Positions 46,058-56,764 of a stretch of 64,000 nt of DNA are shown here, in pieces. This stretch comes from Plotosus lineatus. Taxonomy: Eukaryota > Chordata > Actinopteri > Siluriformes > Plotosidae. Both the position numbers and the translations under genes were made by a program. A model generated the notes under the pieces. The model saw only the letters and a program-made list of their open reading frames with translations, searched no databases and was not told the DNA's origin. The stretch is from the NCBI GenBank assembly GCA_024760905.1, contig CM045745.1, forward strand, positions 15,878,782-15,942,781, written 5' to 3'. Numbering within the stretch: position 1 is the stretch's first letter; each line of letters begins with the position of its first letter.

Positions 46058-46909
46058 CAGTGGTACCTCACCTTACGATAGTCCCAGCAAACGAAAAATC
46101 CAGGTTGCGAAAAACAAACATTTTTTGTCTCTGTATACGAAAGAAGTTCTCCTTCTGAAACGTCCCAAACACGCCATTCAAACATTCAAACAATGCACAA
46201 GCTGCTTTCCCATTGACTATCTTCCAACATCCCACCCCGCTGGCCTCCCATTGGCTAGGAGGGATGATGCAGCTCCTTCCCATTGGCTATCTCTCAACAT
46301 CCCACCCCGCTGGCCTCCCATTGGCTAGGAGGGATGATGCAGCTCCTTCCCATTGGCTATCTCTCAACATCCCACCCCGCTGGCCTCCCATTGGCTAGGA
46401 GGGATGACGCAGCTCCTTCCCATTGGCTATCTCTCAACATCCCACCCCGCTGGCCTCCCATTGGATAGGAGGGATGACGCAGCTCCCTCCCATTGGCTAT
46501 TATGGAGCTGCATCTCCCATAATGCTTTTCGTGTAAAGGACAGAGTTACTGTTTTTTGACTCAGGCATTTATAATCTTCCATAAACATTTGTAAGATTAT
46601 AACTCCGCTAAGAAGACATGGTCAACGTGCGCGCGCGTGTGTGTGATTTCTGGTGCAAGTGAAAAGCGGAAGCGGGCTCGTGATATTGCAAAAGAATATG
46701 GCCAAACCCTTCTACCATCGGTACGATACTGAAGCAGAAGGAAGTCTTTAAAAATTATAAAAGCATACCTTTTAAGAGTTTAGGGGTAGTACTGGGGGCC
46801 TTAGAACGAATCACGCGTTTTACATGTAAAATGCGGTTCAAGTTACGAAAAATCCAGCTTAAGAAAAAGGCGCTGGAACGGATTAATTTCGTAAAATGAG
46901 GTACCACTG
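46058..46909 (+). mobile_element. Tigger/pogo-like transposon carrying the 70-bp CCAAT minisatellite
   Basis: 852 bp between CAGTGGTACCTCACCTTACG and rc AAAATGAGGTACCACTG; TA on the left, TT on the right (probably mutated TA). It contains about four tandem 70-bp units (46210-46500). Short ORFs across them are repeat artefacts. Confidence 0.88.
46210..46500. repeat. 70-bp CCAAT-box minisatellite
   Basis: Four tandem 70-bp units. ATTGG (CCAAT on the minus strand) occurs at 46250, 46282, 46320, 46352, 46390, 46422, 46460 and 46492, with alternating spacing of 32 and 38 bp. The context is TAGCCAATGGGAGG. Confidence 0.92.
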
Positions 46910-46929
46910 TTTCCATATGACTGGAGAAC

Positions 46930-47248
46930 TGCTCATTCATTTTCCAAACTCACGAAGAGGCTGGAGCCTATCTCAGCCAACACTGGGAGAAAGGGAGAAA
47001 GTGGGAAACACAAACAAGAACTCACTGACCATCACAGGGCCACACACACAACCATTCGCACCGACACTTAGGGGACATTTGAACCAGCCAATTATAGCCA
47101 CACATGTCTTTTGGGAGGAAACCAGAGTACCCAGAGGAAACTCACACAAGCAGAGTTTCTCATATGGGAAATGACCACACAGAAACCTCAGAGCCTTTTT
47201 GGCTGTGAGGTGAACATGCTAACCTTTATGCCACTGTGCTGCCTAATT
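46930..47248 (-). mobile_element. SINE-2 copy
   Basis: rc of GGAGGAAACCAGAGTACCCA, CAATTATAGCCACACATGTC and the head CTTTATGCCACTGTGCTGCC. It starts 20 bases past the Tigger-like element 46058-46909. Confidence 0.75.
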
Positions 47249-47539
47249 AAAGAATTAATGATGACTAATAATTAAGTACGGACGCAGCTACTAGAAAAAC
47301 ACAGTGTCAATTTTGAACAGAGAATCAAAATGGCTGTGTGTACCATTTCCTGTTTCAAAATAAGAAGCTTGTTTCCTGCACGAATGATACCTAATCTACT
47401 ACTTAAATTCTCTTTTTCAGGTAAAACAGCGTGATGGGGTAAGGAAACCATGTAAATTATGAAAAGAGATGGAATATTTGGACTAAACATCCAATCTACT
47501 GTCCAACTAAATATCAAACCCTATTACATTCTGGTATTA

Positions 47540-48182
47540 CATTTCTCATAATATACCCGTGTGGCACAGTTGGGTCAGGTTTGAGGCCCAGGCTTGGAGA
47601 TCATGTTTCTATACAAATTTTTCATGTTCTCCCCAGACCTGCTTGAGTTTCCACCAGGCATTCCATTCATTCATTCTCAAAACCGCTTAATTCTAATTAG
47701 GGACACAGGGAGGCTTTTGCCCATCTCAGCCATTTCTGGGTGAGAGTAGGGTACACCTAAACAGCTCCCCAGGCCATCGCAAGGTTAACATTCACAAATA
47801 TTAACATCCACTCTCACACCTACAGATGATAGAGCAGCCAATTAGCTTACTGTGCATGCTTTTGGATCATGGGATGAAACCAGTTTACCCAGAGGAAACC
47901 CACACAAGCACAGGGAGAACGTGCAAATTCCACAGAGAAATGCACGAGACCAGAAATCAAAACCAGTACTTTCTTGCTCTGAGGCGGACGTGTCATGCGC
48001 TCTAGTTTCCTCCAACATCACATTAGGCTAACTGGCTGTTCCAAGTAGTCACCAAGTGCGAGTTTGTGAATGGATCTGTGTGCGTGTTGGCCTTACGATG
48101 GACTGGCATGCTGTTCTGAATGTACGCTGTATTCGTCCAAAGTCGGTTGAGATAAGTCAGCTGCAGTCCCCATGAAACAAGT
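47540..48182 (+). mobile_element. Older SINE-2 split by the nested copy
   Basis: The left part has the GTGTGGCACAGTTGGGTCAG head and CATGTTCTCCCCAGACCTGC. The right part has ACATTAGGCTAACTGGCTGT and a GATGGACTGGCATGCTGTTC tail. Confidence 0.65.
47663..48003 (-). mobile_element. SINE-2 inserted in an opposite-strand SINE-2
   Basis: Full-length minus-strand copy (tail CATTCATTCATTCTCAAAAC at left, CACACAAGCACAGGGAGAAC, head side CTTTCTTGCTCTGAGGCGGA). It separates 47540-47662 (left part of a plus-strand copy, ending at the TTTCCACCAGGCATTCCATT box) from 48004-48182 (its right part, resuming at AGTTTCCTCCAACATC). Confidence 0.75.
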
Positions 48183-48554
48183 AAAAATAATCAGTTCAGG
48201 ATATGAATCAGAGTTAACAAAGAACATGTTTCACAATAAAACACATGTTCTTTGTTAACGCTGGTTCATATCAAGGATTCTTCCTTGCATTATGAATCAG
48301 AATTCAAAAAATTCTGTAAAGCGACTCCATGGCAGTGAATATTAATAAAAGTGTTGCAGTACTTAAACCGAACTATTCTTTATTGAGTATTATCCATACA
48401 AATGATGGCTAATTGAGAGACCTGACTCTTTTAGGAGGAAACATGTCCATATACTCCAGTGTACTTCACTAGAAAATTAGACATCTAAATTCTACACAGC
48501 TTCAGAGAACCAGACTTGATCTTCAGCTTTTCAGTGCATCTTTCCTTGGAAGAG

Positions 48555-48740
48555 TTCAATTTCTTCTCACTGTTCAAAAACATGCCAGTAGGTAGATTGG
48601 CAATGTCAAATCACCCTTAGATGTGAAAGAGTGAATGGGTGTGCATGGTGCAATGTCCTGGTGTCTTATCAGAGTTGAATACTTCCTTCAGCCTGTTGTT
48701 GCAGAGATCTAAGACAAGCATGAACACTGCTGAAAATGAA
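48555..48740 (+). mobile_element. SINE-2 3' fragment
   Basis: AAAAACATGCCAGTAGGTAG, ATTGGCAATGTCAAATCACC and a diverged tail ending GCTGAAAATGAATTAATTGC. Confidence 0.55.
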
Positions 48741-48744
48741 TTAA

Positions 48745-49185
48745 TTGCTTACTTTCAAATTTAAAAACATTTCTTGAAGCATCTACAGTATAAATAGAAG
48801 CAACCTAACCTGTTCTAAATATGAACCAAAACCCTTGAAATGTGTTGGTCACTTGGCTAAAGCAAGTTATTTTATTACTGTACTGAAGTAAAATAAAAAA
48901 ATAAATCAATTAGCTTAGCACAGCTGTATATAAACAAAGACTATAAAGAAAAATCAAATCTCTCTTTAAATCACCAAAGATTCTAGAAACAGTTTTGCCA
49001 CCACAATTCTGATGATTCTTTCATAGAAATAGCATTTATAAAGTCTTTTACTTAGAACTGAGGTCACATCATTTCATAAAGTGGTAAGTGAATTGATACT
49101 GACCTTTGAGAAGATCACATCTTCCTGCATAACTTTCTTCGAGAGAGACTAAGATTTTGCTTAAAATCTCCTGGCTCAGGACTTA
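48745..49185. other. Intergenic stretch, nothing recognised
   Basis: AT-rich. It may include further decayed sequence of the L2/CR1-like LINE whose RT box is at 49190-49300, but no motif is readable. Confidence 0.45.
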
Positions 49186-49189
49186 TTCA

Positions 49190-49300
49190 ATCAAAGGCTT
49201 TCAAATTGTTGACCTAGTCATGCTAAGCTTTGGTGTTCCACAAGGCTCTGTTCTAGGCCCACTGCTCTTCTCTTTATATGCTACCTCTGGGTACAATTAT
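49190..49300 (+). mobile_element. Fragment of a second LINE (L2/CR1/Rex-type reverse transcriptase)
   Basis: The plus strand reads [20 protein letters not shown], the RT box just before the catalytic motif in L2/CR1-like LINEs. Neighbouring codons are disrupted. It lies immediately beside the truncated 3' end of the RTE copy. Confidence 0.65.
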
Positions 49301-49371
49301 TTTCACACATGCTATTAGTTTTGTCTGCTAAGCTGCTAACACAGAAATGCTTCATCCAACCCAAAGCACTT

Positions 49372-52300
49372 CATCTCTCTTACACCAACTACCTTCATGT
49401 CCTCCTTCACCACATCCATGAATCTCCTCTTTGGTCTTCCTCCCGTCCTTCTGCCTGATAGTTCCAACCTCAGCATCCTACAACCAATATACTCACTATC
49501 CCTCCTCTGTACATGTCCAAACCATCTCAATCTAGCCTCTCTGACTTTGTCTCCAAAACATCTAACATGTGCTGTCCCTCTGATGTACTCATTTCTGATC
49601 CTATCCATCCTCGTTACTCCCAAAGAGAACCTCAACATTTTCATCTCTGCTACCTCCAACTCTGACTCCTGTCTTTTCCCCAGGGCCACTGTCTCTAAAC
49701 CATACAACATTGCTGCCCTCATCACCGTCTTGTACACTTTTCCCTTCATTCTTGCCGATACTCTCCTATCACACATCACACCAGACACTTTTCTCCATCC
49801 ATTCCAACCTGCCTGCACGCGCTTCTTCACCTCTTTTCCACACTCTCCATTGCGCTGGATTGTTGAGCCTAAGTACTTAAAATCCTCCACCTTCTTTATC
49901 TCTGCCCCCTGTAACCTCAAAGTTCCTCTTGGGTCCTTGTCGTTCACACACATGTATTCTGTCTTACTAAAACTAACCTTCAATCCCCTCCTTTCCAGAG
50001 CATACCTCCACCTCTCTAGATTTTCCTCCACTTGGTCTCTGCTCTCACTACAGATCACGATGTCATTTGCAAACATCATAGTCCATGGAGATTCTTGTCT
50101 AACCTCGTCTGTTAGCCTGTCCATCACCATAGCAAACAAGAAGGGGCTGAGAGCTGACCCTTGATGCAGTCCCACCTCCACCTTGAACTCTTCTGTCACA
50201 CCGACAGCACACCTCACCACTGTCTTACATCTCTCATACATGTCCTGCACCACTCTAACATACTTCTCTGTCACTCCAGACTTCCTCATACAATACCACA
50301 GTTCTTCTCTCGGCACCCTGTCATATGCTTTCTCCAGATCCACAAAGGCACAATGCAGATCCTTCTGACCTTCTCTGTACTTCTCTATTAACATCCTCAA
50401 AGCAAACACTGCATCTGTGGTGCTCTTTCTTGGCATGAAACCAAACTGTTGTTCACAAATGCTGACCTCTGCCCTTAGTCTTGCTTCCACTATTCTTTCC
50501 CATAGCTTCATTGTATTTCCCATAGCTTCATTGTAAAGTTGATGAACTTTATCCCTCTGTAGTTGCCACAACTCTGTACATCTCCCTTGTTCTTAAAAAT
50601 GGACACAAGCACACTTCTCCATTCCTCTGGCATCTGCTCACTTTCTAAGACCTTGTTGAATATTCTTGTCAGAAAATCTACTGCTACCTCCCCTAGACAC
50701 TTCCATACCTCAACTGGTATGTCATCAGGGCCAACTGCCTTTCCACTCTTCATCCTCTTCAATGCCCTCCTCACTTCTCCCTTACTAATCTTTGCTACTT
50801 CCTCCTCCTCAACGGTCACCCCTTCTACTCTTTTTTCTCTCTCATTTTCCTCATTCATCAGCTCTTCAAAGTACTCTTTCCATCTTCCCAGCACACTCCT
50901 GTCATCAGTCAATACATTTCCCTCTCTGTCCTTTATCACTCTAACTTGCTGCACGTCTTTCCCATCTCTATTTCTCTGCTGTGCTAACCTGTATAGATCA
51001 TTTTCTCCCTCCTTACTGTTCAACCTATCATACAAGTCATCATACGCCCTCTGTTTGGCCTTTGACATCGCTACCTTCGCCTTACGCTGTGTCTCCCTGT
51101 ACTCCTGTTTACTCTCTTCGGTCCTCTCAATGTCCCACTTCTTCTTGGCTAACCTCTTCTTTTGTACACACTCCTGCACTTCCTCATTCCACCACCAAGT
51201 TTCCTTATCTACTTTCCTTCCAGAGGACACACCAAGTACTCTCCTACCGGTCTCCCTGATCACATTGGCTGTGGTTGTCCAGTCCTCTGGAAGCACTTCC
51301 TGACTCCCCAAAGCCTGTTTCAACTCCTCCTTGAAGACAACACAACACTCTTCCTTTTTCAGCTTCCACTACTTTGTCTTCTGCTCTGCCTTTGCCTTTT
51401 TCACCTTTCTCACCATCAGTGTCATCCTGCACACCACCATCCTATGCTGTTTGGCAACACTCTCACCCACTACTACTTTGCAGTCACTGACTTACTTCAA
51501 ATTACATCACCTACACAAGATGTAGTCTACCTGTGTGCTCTTACCTCCGCTTTCATAAGTCACCCTATGCTTCTGTTTCTTCTTGAAGAAAGTATTCACC
51601 ACAGCCATTTCCATCCTTTTTGCAAAATCGATCAACATCTGTCCTTCTGTGTTCCTGTCCTGGATACCAAACCTGCCCATCACTTCCTCGTCCCCTCTGT
51701 TGCCTGCACCAACATGTCCATTGAAGTCTGCTCCAATGACCACTTTCACCTCTGGGGGTACTCTGCATCACTTCATCTAACTCACTCCAGAATCTCTCCT
51801 TCTCTTCTAGCTTACATCCTGCCTGTGGGGCATAAGCACTAACAACATTGACCATCACGCCTTCAATTTCTAACTTGAGACTCATCACTCTGTCTGACAC
51901 TCTTTTCACTTCTAGAACATTCCTGACAAACCCCTCCTTCAAGATGACTCCTACTCCATTTCTCTTCCCATCCACACCATTATAAAACAGTTTAAACCCT
52001 GCTCCTAAGCTTCTAGCCTTTCTACCTTTCCACCTTGTCTCCTGAACACACAGTATGTCCACCTTCCTCCTCTGCATCATGTCAGCCAGCTCTCTACCTT
52101 TTCCTTGCATAGTTCCAACATTCAAAGTCCCTACTCTCAGTCCTAGGCTCACGCATTTCCTCTTCTCTCTCTGCCTACGGCCACGCCTCCCGCCTCTCCT
52201 TCTTCGACGTCTTCGACCAACAGTAGTCCAATTTCCATCAGCACCCTGTTGGTTGACAGCACTGATGGCGGTCGTTAACCCGGGCCTCGACCGATCCGGT

Positions 52301-52378
52301 ATGAATTCTGTATTGATCATTTGCATTTTTAAATGTGGCAGAAGTTTTACGCCAGATGCCCTTCCTGTCGCAACCCTC
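49372..52378 (-). mobile_element. Nearly full-length, inactive RTE-clade LINE
   Basis: About 3 kb read on the minus strand. The 5' end starts around 52378 with GGGTTGCGACAGGAAGGGCATC. An APE-type endonuclease region (51507-52250) follows, and then the reverse transcriptase (49385-51323). Family features seen: LRVGTLNVGTMQGKGRE and CVQETRWKG (endonuclease), NYRGI, CAFVDLEKAYDRVPR, GLHQGSALSPFLFAMVMD (RT), and the C-terminal LRWFGHVQRRD. This is the Expander/BovB-like RTE group, whose endonuclease is often mislabelled craniofacial development protein 2-like. The copy lacks the usual 3' tail (CTGTGGCGACCCCTGAAGGG) that four other fragments in the window carry, and several frameshifts break the ORF. 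Confidence 0.9.
49385..51323 (-). pseudogene. RTE reverse transcriptase, broken
   Basis: Two overlapping frames (50508-51323 and 49385-50571) together cover the linker (WTTTANVIRETGRR, WWWNEEVQECVQKK), the fingers/palm region and the RTE C-terminus. The frames are separated by an exact 20-bp tandem duplication (50496-50515 and 50516-50535). The catalytic box reads MMFANDIVIC, where RTE elements have an FADD core, so one catalytic aspartate is replaced by asparagine. The last conserved residues are MKVVGVRE; unrelated sequence follows, so the 3' terminus of the element is missing. Confidence 0.88.
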
Positions 52379-52383
52379 TGCAT
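51507..52383 (-). pseudogene. RTE endonuclease (APE domain), frameshifted
   Basis: An arginine-rich N-terminal stretch precedes the AP-endonuclease-like fold. Motifs run in order: GTLNVGTM, CVQETRWKGRKAR, NGVGVILKEGFV, VVSAYAPQAG, then a frameshift near 51750, then VVIGADFNGHVG and STQVDYILCR in the next frame. The order of motifs is complete, so only the reading frame is broken. In an active element the protein nicks target DNA to prime reverse transcription. This copy cannot make one continuous product. Confidence 0.85.
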
Positions 52384-52391
52384 TTATATAA

Positions 52392-52394
<3 letters not shown>

Positions 52395-52464
<70 letters not shown>

Positions 52465-52552
52465 ATACATACACACACACATTTTATATATATTATATAT
52501 ATATATATATTATATATACATACATATATACACACACACACACACACACTGG
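52395..52552. repeat. AT/AC compound array at the 5' edge of the RTE LINE
   Basis: AT, ATAC and AC blocks immediately beyond the RTE 5' end. Confidence 0.93.
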
Positions 52553-52908
52553 CAACCATGCCATAGAGCCACATCAGACTGTCTCCAGTTAAATCTCTCT
52601 TGGTATTTTTTTTTATTTGACACAGAAAAAAATCCCATGTGGAGTAAACATGTGTTGCTTAAACAGATTGTATTTATTAAGCAATGAAAATTAATTAAAA
52701 AAAAAGAAAAAAAAAAGTCTTTACTCAAATGATTTATTATAGTTTATTTGATATTGGTTGGAATCTCTTGTAGACTTTATTAGTATTGAAAGGCGTTTCA
52801 TTAGTGGTTTAACATTACATTCTGTACAGTGCACCTGTCTCCAACGACAACAGTGTCAAGTTTTTCATTAAATCCACACAACTCTGCTCATATACAACAC
52901 ACACACAC

Positions 52909-52951
<43 letters not shown>

Positions 52952-53209
52952 TCCATGGCTCAGTCTCTAACCCAGGTTCTGGTATTCAAAATCCATAACA
53001 AAAACAAAAGGCAACACAAACAGTATAAACTCAAAATGCTATTCGGCCTGCTACCCTTCTCCCAACAACACACGGACTCTCTGCCTAAACCAAATAGTTT
53101 AGGAATAACTATTCGCTTAAATTCGCAAAACCCCACCACCACACACACACACACACACAAATTTTCTGATCTACTATCAGCAAAATGAAAATCTTCTGTA
53201 TTGGCGATG

Positions 53210-53218
<9 letters not shown>

Positions 53219-53258
<40 letters not shown>
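53219..53258. repeat. A homopolymer (about 40 bp)
   Basis: Uninterrupted A on the plus strand. It has no recognised retroelement attached, so it may be a decayed poly(A) tail or simple slippage. Confidence 0.9.
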
Positions 53259-53262
<4 letters not shown>

Positions 53263-53535
53263 CACCTACATTCTGAAGATTTTATGATTTCTTCCCTCTA
53301 TGAAAATAATAGTAATATTGCATCCACTTGATGAGAAAATTCCATCAGTTAAAAAAAGTCCCCCAATGATCCACAGCACAAAAGTGCACACACAACACAG
53401 GCAAAACTGCTGAGAGCTCTTCCATGCAGAAGCTCTATATAAATTTGATAACCACTGTAGTCTGTAGAGCAGCAGCAGACAGAGATTCTGCGGTACATTA
53501 AGGCTACAAGTCATTAGGAACTTTCTGCCTTTCTA

Positions 53536-53541
53536 TTTATT
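53536..53541 (-). terminator. exoc6b: Candidate poly(A) signal of exoc6b
   Basis: AATAAA on the minus strand, about 730 bases past the exoc6b stop. The interval 53542-54267 shows no recognised repeat and would be the 3' UTR. Other A/T-rich hexamers exist further downstream, so this is only a plausible end. Confidence 0.3.
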
Positions 53542-54267
53542 TTAAGGGATTTATGGATCAGTGTGATCAGAAAGGAGAACTGCAACTGTGCTCCAGCTCA
53601 GTTAGAAATCTGAACTGTGCAGTGGATTAAGGCTACAATATACAGGATGCTTCAATACATCGTCTACATCTCTCTATTATGGATCATTTCTAATAGACTA
53701 TGGGCTGTGATCATTCACAGCTGCAGAAACTGCTACAGCAACCAGGAAGTAATCTCGGTGAACACTGTGGAAATCAGATAGTGAGCATTACTATCAACTT
53801 CTGCTGCCTATCAGCCATGGTATTTTCTGAGCACTGTAACATCCCAGCAGATATTAATGATTAAAATCCCTATTGTGAACCAAGGTCTCACAGAGACAGC
53901 CTGAACAATGGTAACCCTGTGCTGTGCTTATGTGATCATATTGGAGGACAGGAGAGCAGTTTCAGGGTTCACTGATACGGAGGCCAGTGTGGCACCGTCA
54001 GGAAGACAATAAAAGATTTAGACAAAAGACTGCAAACTTGGCACAGCCAGAACCTTTGGGTAAAACAAACACTTATTTTGAAAGACCCAGAGCAACCAAT
54101 TGTCATTTCTTGTTTGTTCCATTTGACTCAAGTTTCTTTTATCCTTTTTTCAAAGTAAAAGCCCCAACAACCCTGGCGTGGTGTAGGTGCTGTTACTGGT
54201 GGTGAACAGTTAAGAAATTCACATGGAGTAGGGCAAGGACTCAGCTGATGCTCATCCACCAACGGAC

Positions 54268-54394
54268 TCAGGACTGGTGGCTGGCAATAAGGTTCCGCAG
54301 TTGCTTGACGACTGTATCAATGAGCTTCTGCTTGTCACGCTCATTCTTACGGAACTGGGCAAACATATTGTTTTTCCGACTAGTGTCTTTCATC
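54268..54394 (-). CDS. exoc6b: exoc6b last coding exon with stop
   Basis: Begins after a CTGCAG acceptor (54396-54395) with one base that completes the AAG codon, then reads MKDTSRKNNMFAQFRKNERD followed by KQKLIDTVVKQLRNLIASHQS and a TGA at 54270-54268. The junction with the previous exon gives LLEKMKDTSRK, the conserved Sec15 C-terminus. The ending LIxSHxS is that of EXOC6B rather than EXOC6 as I remember the two paralogues. The exon is intact. Directly upstream on the coding strand is a polypyrimidine array of nearly 1 kb, so the branch point and pyrimidine tract of this intron lie within or beyond a repeat. Confidence 0.95.
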
Positions 54395-54395
54395 C

Positions 54396-54396
<1 letters not shown>

Positions 54397-54440
<44 letters not shown>

Positions 54441-54531
54441 ACAGAAGAGAAGGAGAAAAAGAGGCAGAGACACAGAGAGAGAGAGAGAGAGAAGGACGGG
54501 GAGAAGGACAGAAAGACAGGCAGAGACACAC

Positions 54532-54575
<44 letters not shown>

Positions 54576-54669
54576 ATGGGGAGAAGGAGAGAAAGAGAGG
54601 CAGAAACACAGAGAGAGAGAGAGAGAGAGAGAAAGAGAAGGATGAGGAGAAGGAGAGAAAGAGGAAGAA

Positions 54670-54705
<36 letters not shown>

Positions 54706-54792
54706 ATGGGGAGAATGAGAGAAAGAGAGGCAGAAACAGAAAGAGAGAGAGAGAGAGAAGGACGGAAGAGAAGGAGAGAAAGAGAGGCAGAG

Positions 54793-54861
<69 letters not shown>

Positions 54862-55052
54862 AGGATGGGGAGAAGGAGAGACACAGAGAGAGAGCGAGAG
54901 ATAGAGAGAGAAGGATGGGGAGAAGGAGAGAAAGAGAGGCAGAGACACAGAGAGAGAGGAAGATGGGGAGAAGGAGAGAAAGAGGCAAAAACACAGAGAG
55001 AGAGAGAGAGAGAAGGACGGGGAGACGGACAGAAAGACAGGCAGAGACACAC

Positions 55053-55098
<46 letters not shown>

Positions 55099-55184
55099 AT
55101 GGGGAGAAGGAGAGAAAGAGAGGCAGAGACACACACAGAGAGAGAGAGAGAAGGATGGGGAGAAGGAGAGAAAGAGAGGCAGAG

Positions 55185-55222
<38 letters not shown>

Positions 55223-55250
55223 ATGGGGAGAAGGAGAGAAAGAGAGGCAG

Positions 55251-55281
<31 letters not shown>

Positions 55282-55342
55282 AGGACGGGAGAGAAGGACA
55301 GAAAGAGAGGCAGAGACACACACACACACACACACACACAGA
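54397..55342. repeat. Polypurine/polypyrimidine minisatellite next to exoc6b last exon
   Basis: About 945 bp of GA-rich DNA on the plus strand. Recurring units of roughly 55-75 bp consist of GAGAGA runs plus AAGGATGGGGAGAAGGAGAG and AAAGAGAGGCAGAAACACAG. The coding strand of exoc6b is the pyrimidine strand. Long ORFs in all frames here are artefacts of low complexity. Confidence 0.95.
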
Positions 55343-55496
55343 GATATATATAAACAAATAGAATAAAGGAAACGATTATGATCACAACCAGCCTATAAAT
55401 GTTAGATCTTCATGTGTACAAGACAACAGATTAGAGTCGAGCAGGACATAAAATGAAATACGAGTATATTATACAAACATATCAATGTCAAATCTT

Positions 55497-55498
<2 letters not shown>

Positions 55499-55562
<64 letters not shown>
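55499..55562. repeat. AT microsatellite
   Basis: Uninterrupted AT. Confidence 0.95.
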
Positions 55563-55567
<5 letters not shown>

Positions 55568-56017
55568 CCTCAGTCATATGAAATTCATGACAGTTGACGG
55601 ATACTTTTATTCTGAATTTCCATATTATTTCAAACATATATTCAACACACACAACAAATAGAACAACATTACAAGCAGTGTTCTGTATAAAACCTGGTGA
55701 GGTCTCCTTCACTGTCCTGATCTCGTTCACAGATAACTCATCTTTTACCTCACTGTGGCATATCTGATCAGGTTCACATCAACTCAGACGTACAATCGTG
55801 TTTCTGTGACCACAGGACAGTTATAAATACCTGCCTCTTATCTCTTATTAACAATAGCTACCATCAGCTAGCAAGAAATATTTGCTTCTGGGAGCATGTG
55901 AAAATATGGATATCAATCTGGCTTTCCAAATAAGAATAAAGAGGAAATAAGCCAGATGTGTATCATAGACTGTTGAAAGCAGTTTGAAAAAGGAGTCATG
56001 AACAGCTGACAGCCTCG

Positions 56018-56107
56018 GCAATGGTAAAGGGCGTTTACCTAGTGGTATAGGGCGCTGGATCGCTGATCCTAAGGTTGGGGGTTCGAGTCCCACTCTCCAC
56101 AAGATTG

Positions 56108-56153
<46 letters not shown>

Positions 56154-56455
56154 CCCGCAGCTAACTGGGTTATCCAAGGCCGGCCATGTCTCTCACTGTC
56201 TATGGTGAGAGGTTCATGTAAAAGAACCATTGCTGACTTTCGTAAAGAGGACCTGCAAAGCCGTCAGCATGTTTCCGTCCCTTGCTAAAGGGTTGTGACA
56301 GGAAGTGCATCAGACGTAAAAAAAAAAATAAATAAAAAATAAAATAAAAAAATAAATAAAATAGAAAAAAAAAAAACCTATGCCAAATCAAACGTGTGAA
56401 TCAGATGATTCGCTGTGGTGACCCCTGAAAAGGGAAAAAGCCGAAAGGAAAAGAA
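56018..56455 (+). mobile_element. SINE-1 with RTE-derived tail and AC insertion
   Basis: The head ACCTAGTGGTATAGGGCGCTG with B box GGTTCGAGTCC is followed by an AC microsatellite (56110-56150), the SINE-1 body, and the RTE-type tail ending TGACCCCTGAAAAGGG and AAGCCGAAAGGAAAAGAAG. An A-rich stretch (56319-56374) interrupts the tail. Near-identical flanks (AGCTGACAGCCTCG on the left, AGCTGAGAGCCTCG on the right) look like an aged target-site duplication. Confidence 0.85.
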
Positions 56456-56764
56456 GAAGAGCTGAGAGCCTCGATTTGTGTCGCCATTACAACGGTTACT
56501 GTCCAGCTACATCTTATTTATTCTTTATAAATAAGTCCAACCTTTATTTTCTATAGCTGAACCTTCTAACCGAGGAACACACATTTACCACAGTGCTGTT
56601 CAAACATCTGCTGATAGTACAGTGGGCCGTAGCGCTCGTTTCAAGCCGTACAAAGAGATGGTAGAGTGTATCGTACACTGTGCAGCTTCAGATATACCAA
56701 ACGGGTCATTTATTACAAAGTGTTCTAATGAATTGTTCAACCGCTTCTAAAGATATATTATAAA

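Noticed and set aside
46125..46559. Overlapping 60-68 codon frames at 70-bp offsets
   Set aside because: Repeat-unit translations of the CCAAT minisatellite.
49397..51842. Plus-strand frames of 226-255 codons opposite the RTE LINE
   Set aside because: Antisense shadows of the RT/endonuclease; they have no motifs of their own.
54248..55385. Very long open frames on both strands across the GA array
   Set aside because: They consist of Arg/Glu/Lys or Ser/Leu/Pro repeats from low-complexity DNA. Only the 127 bases at 54268-54394 are coding.
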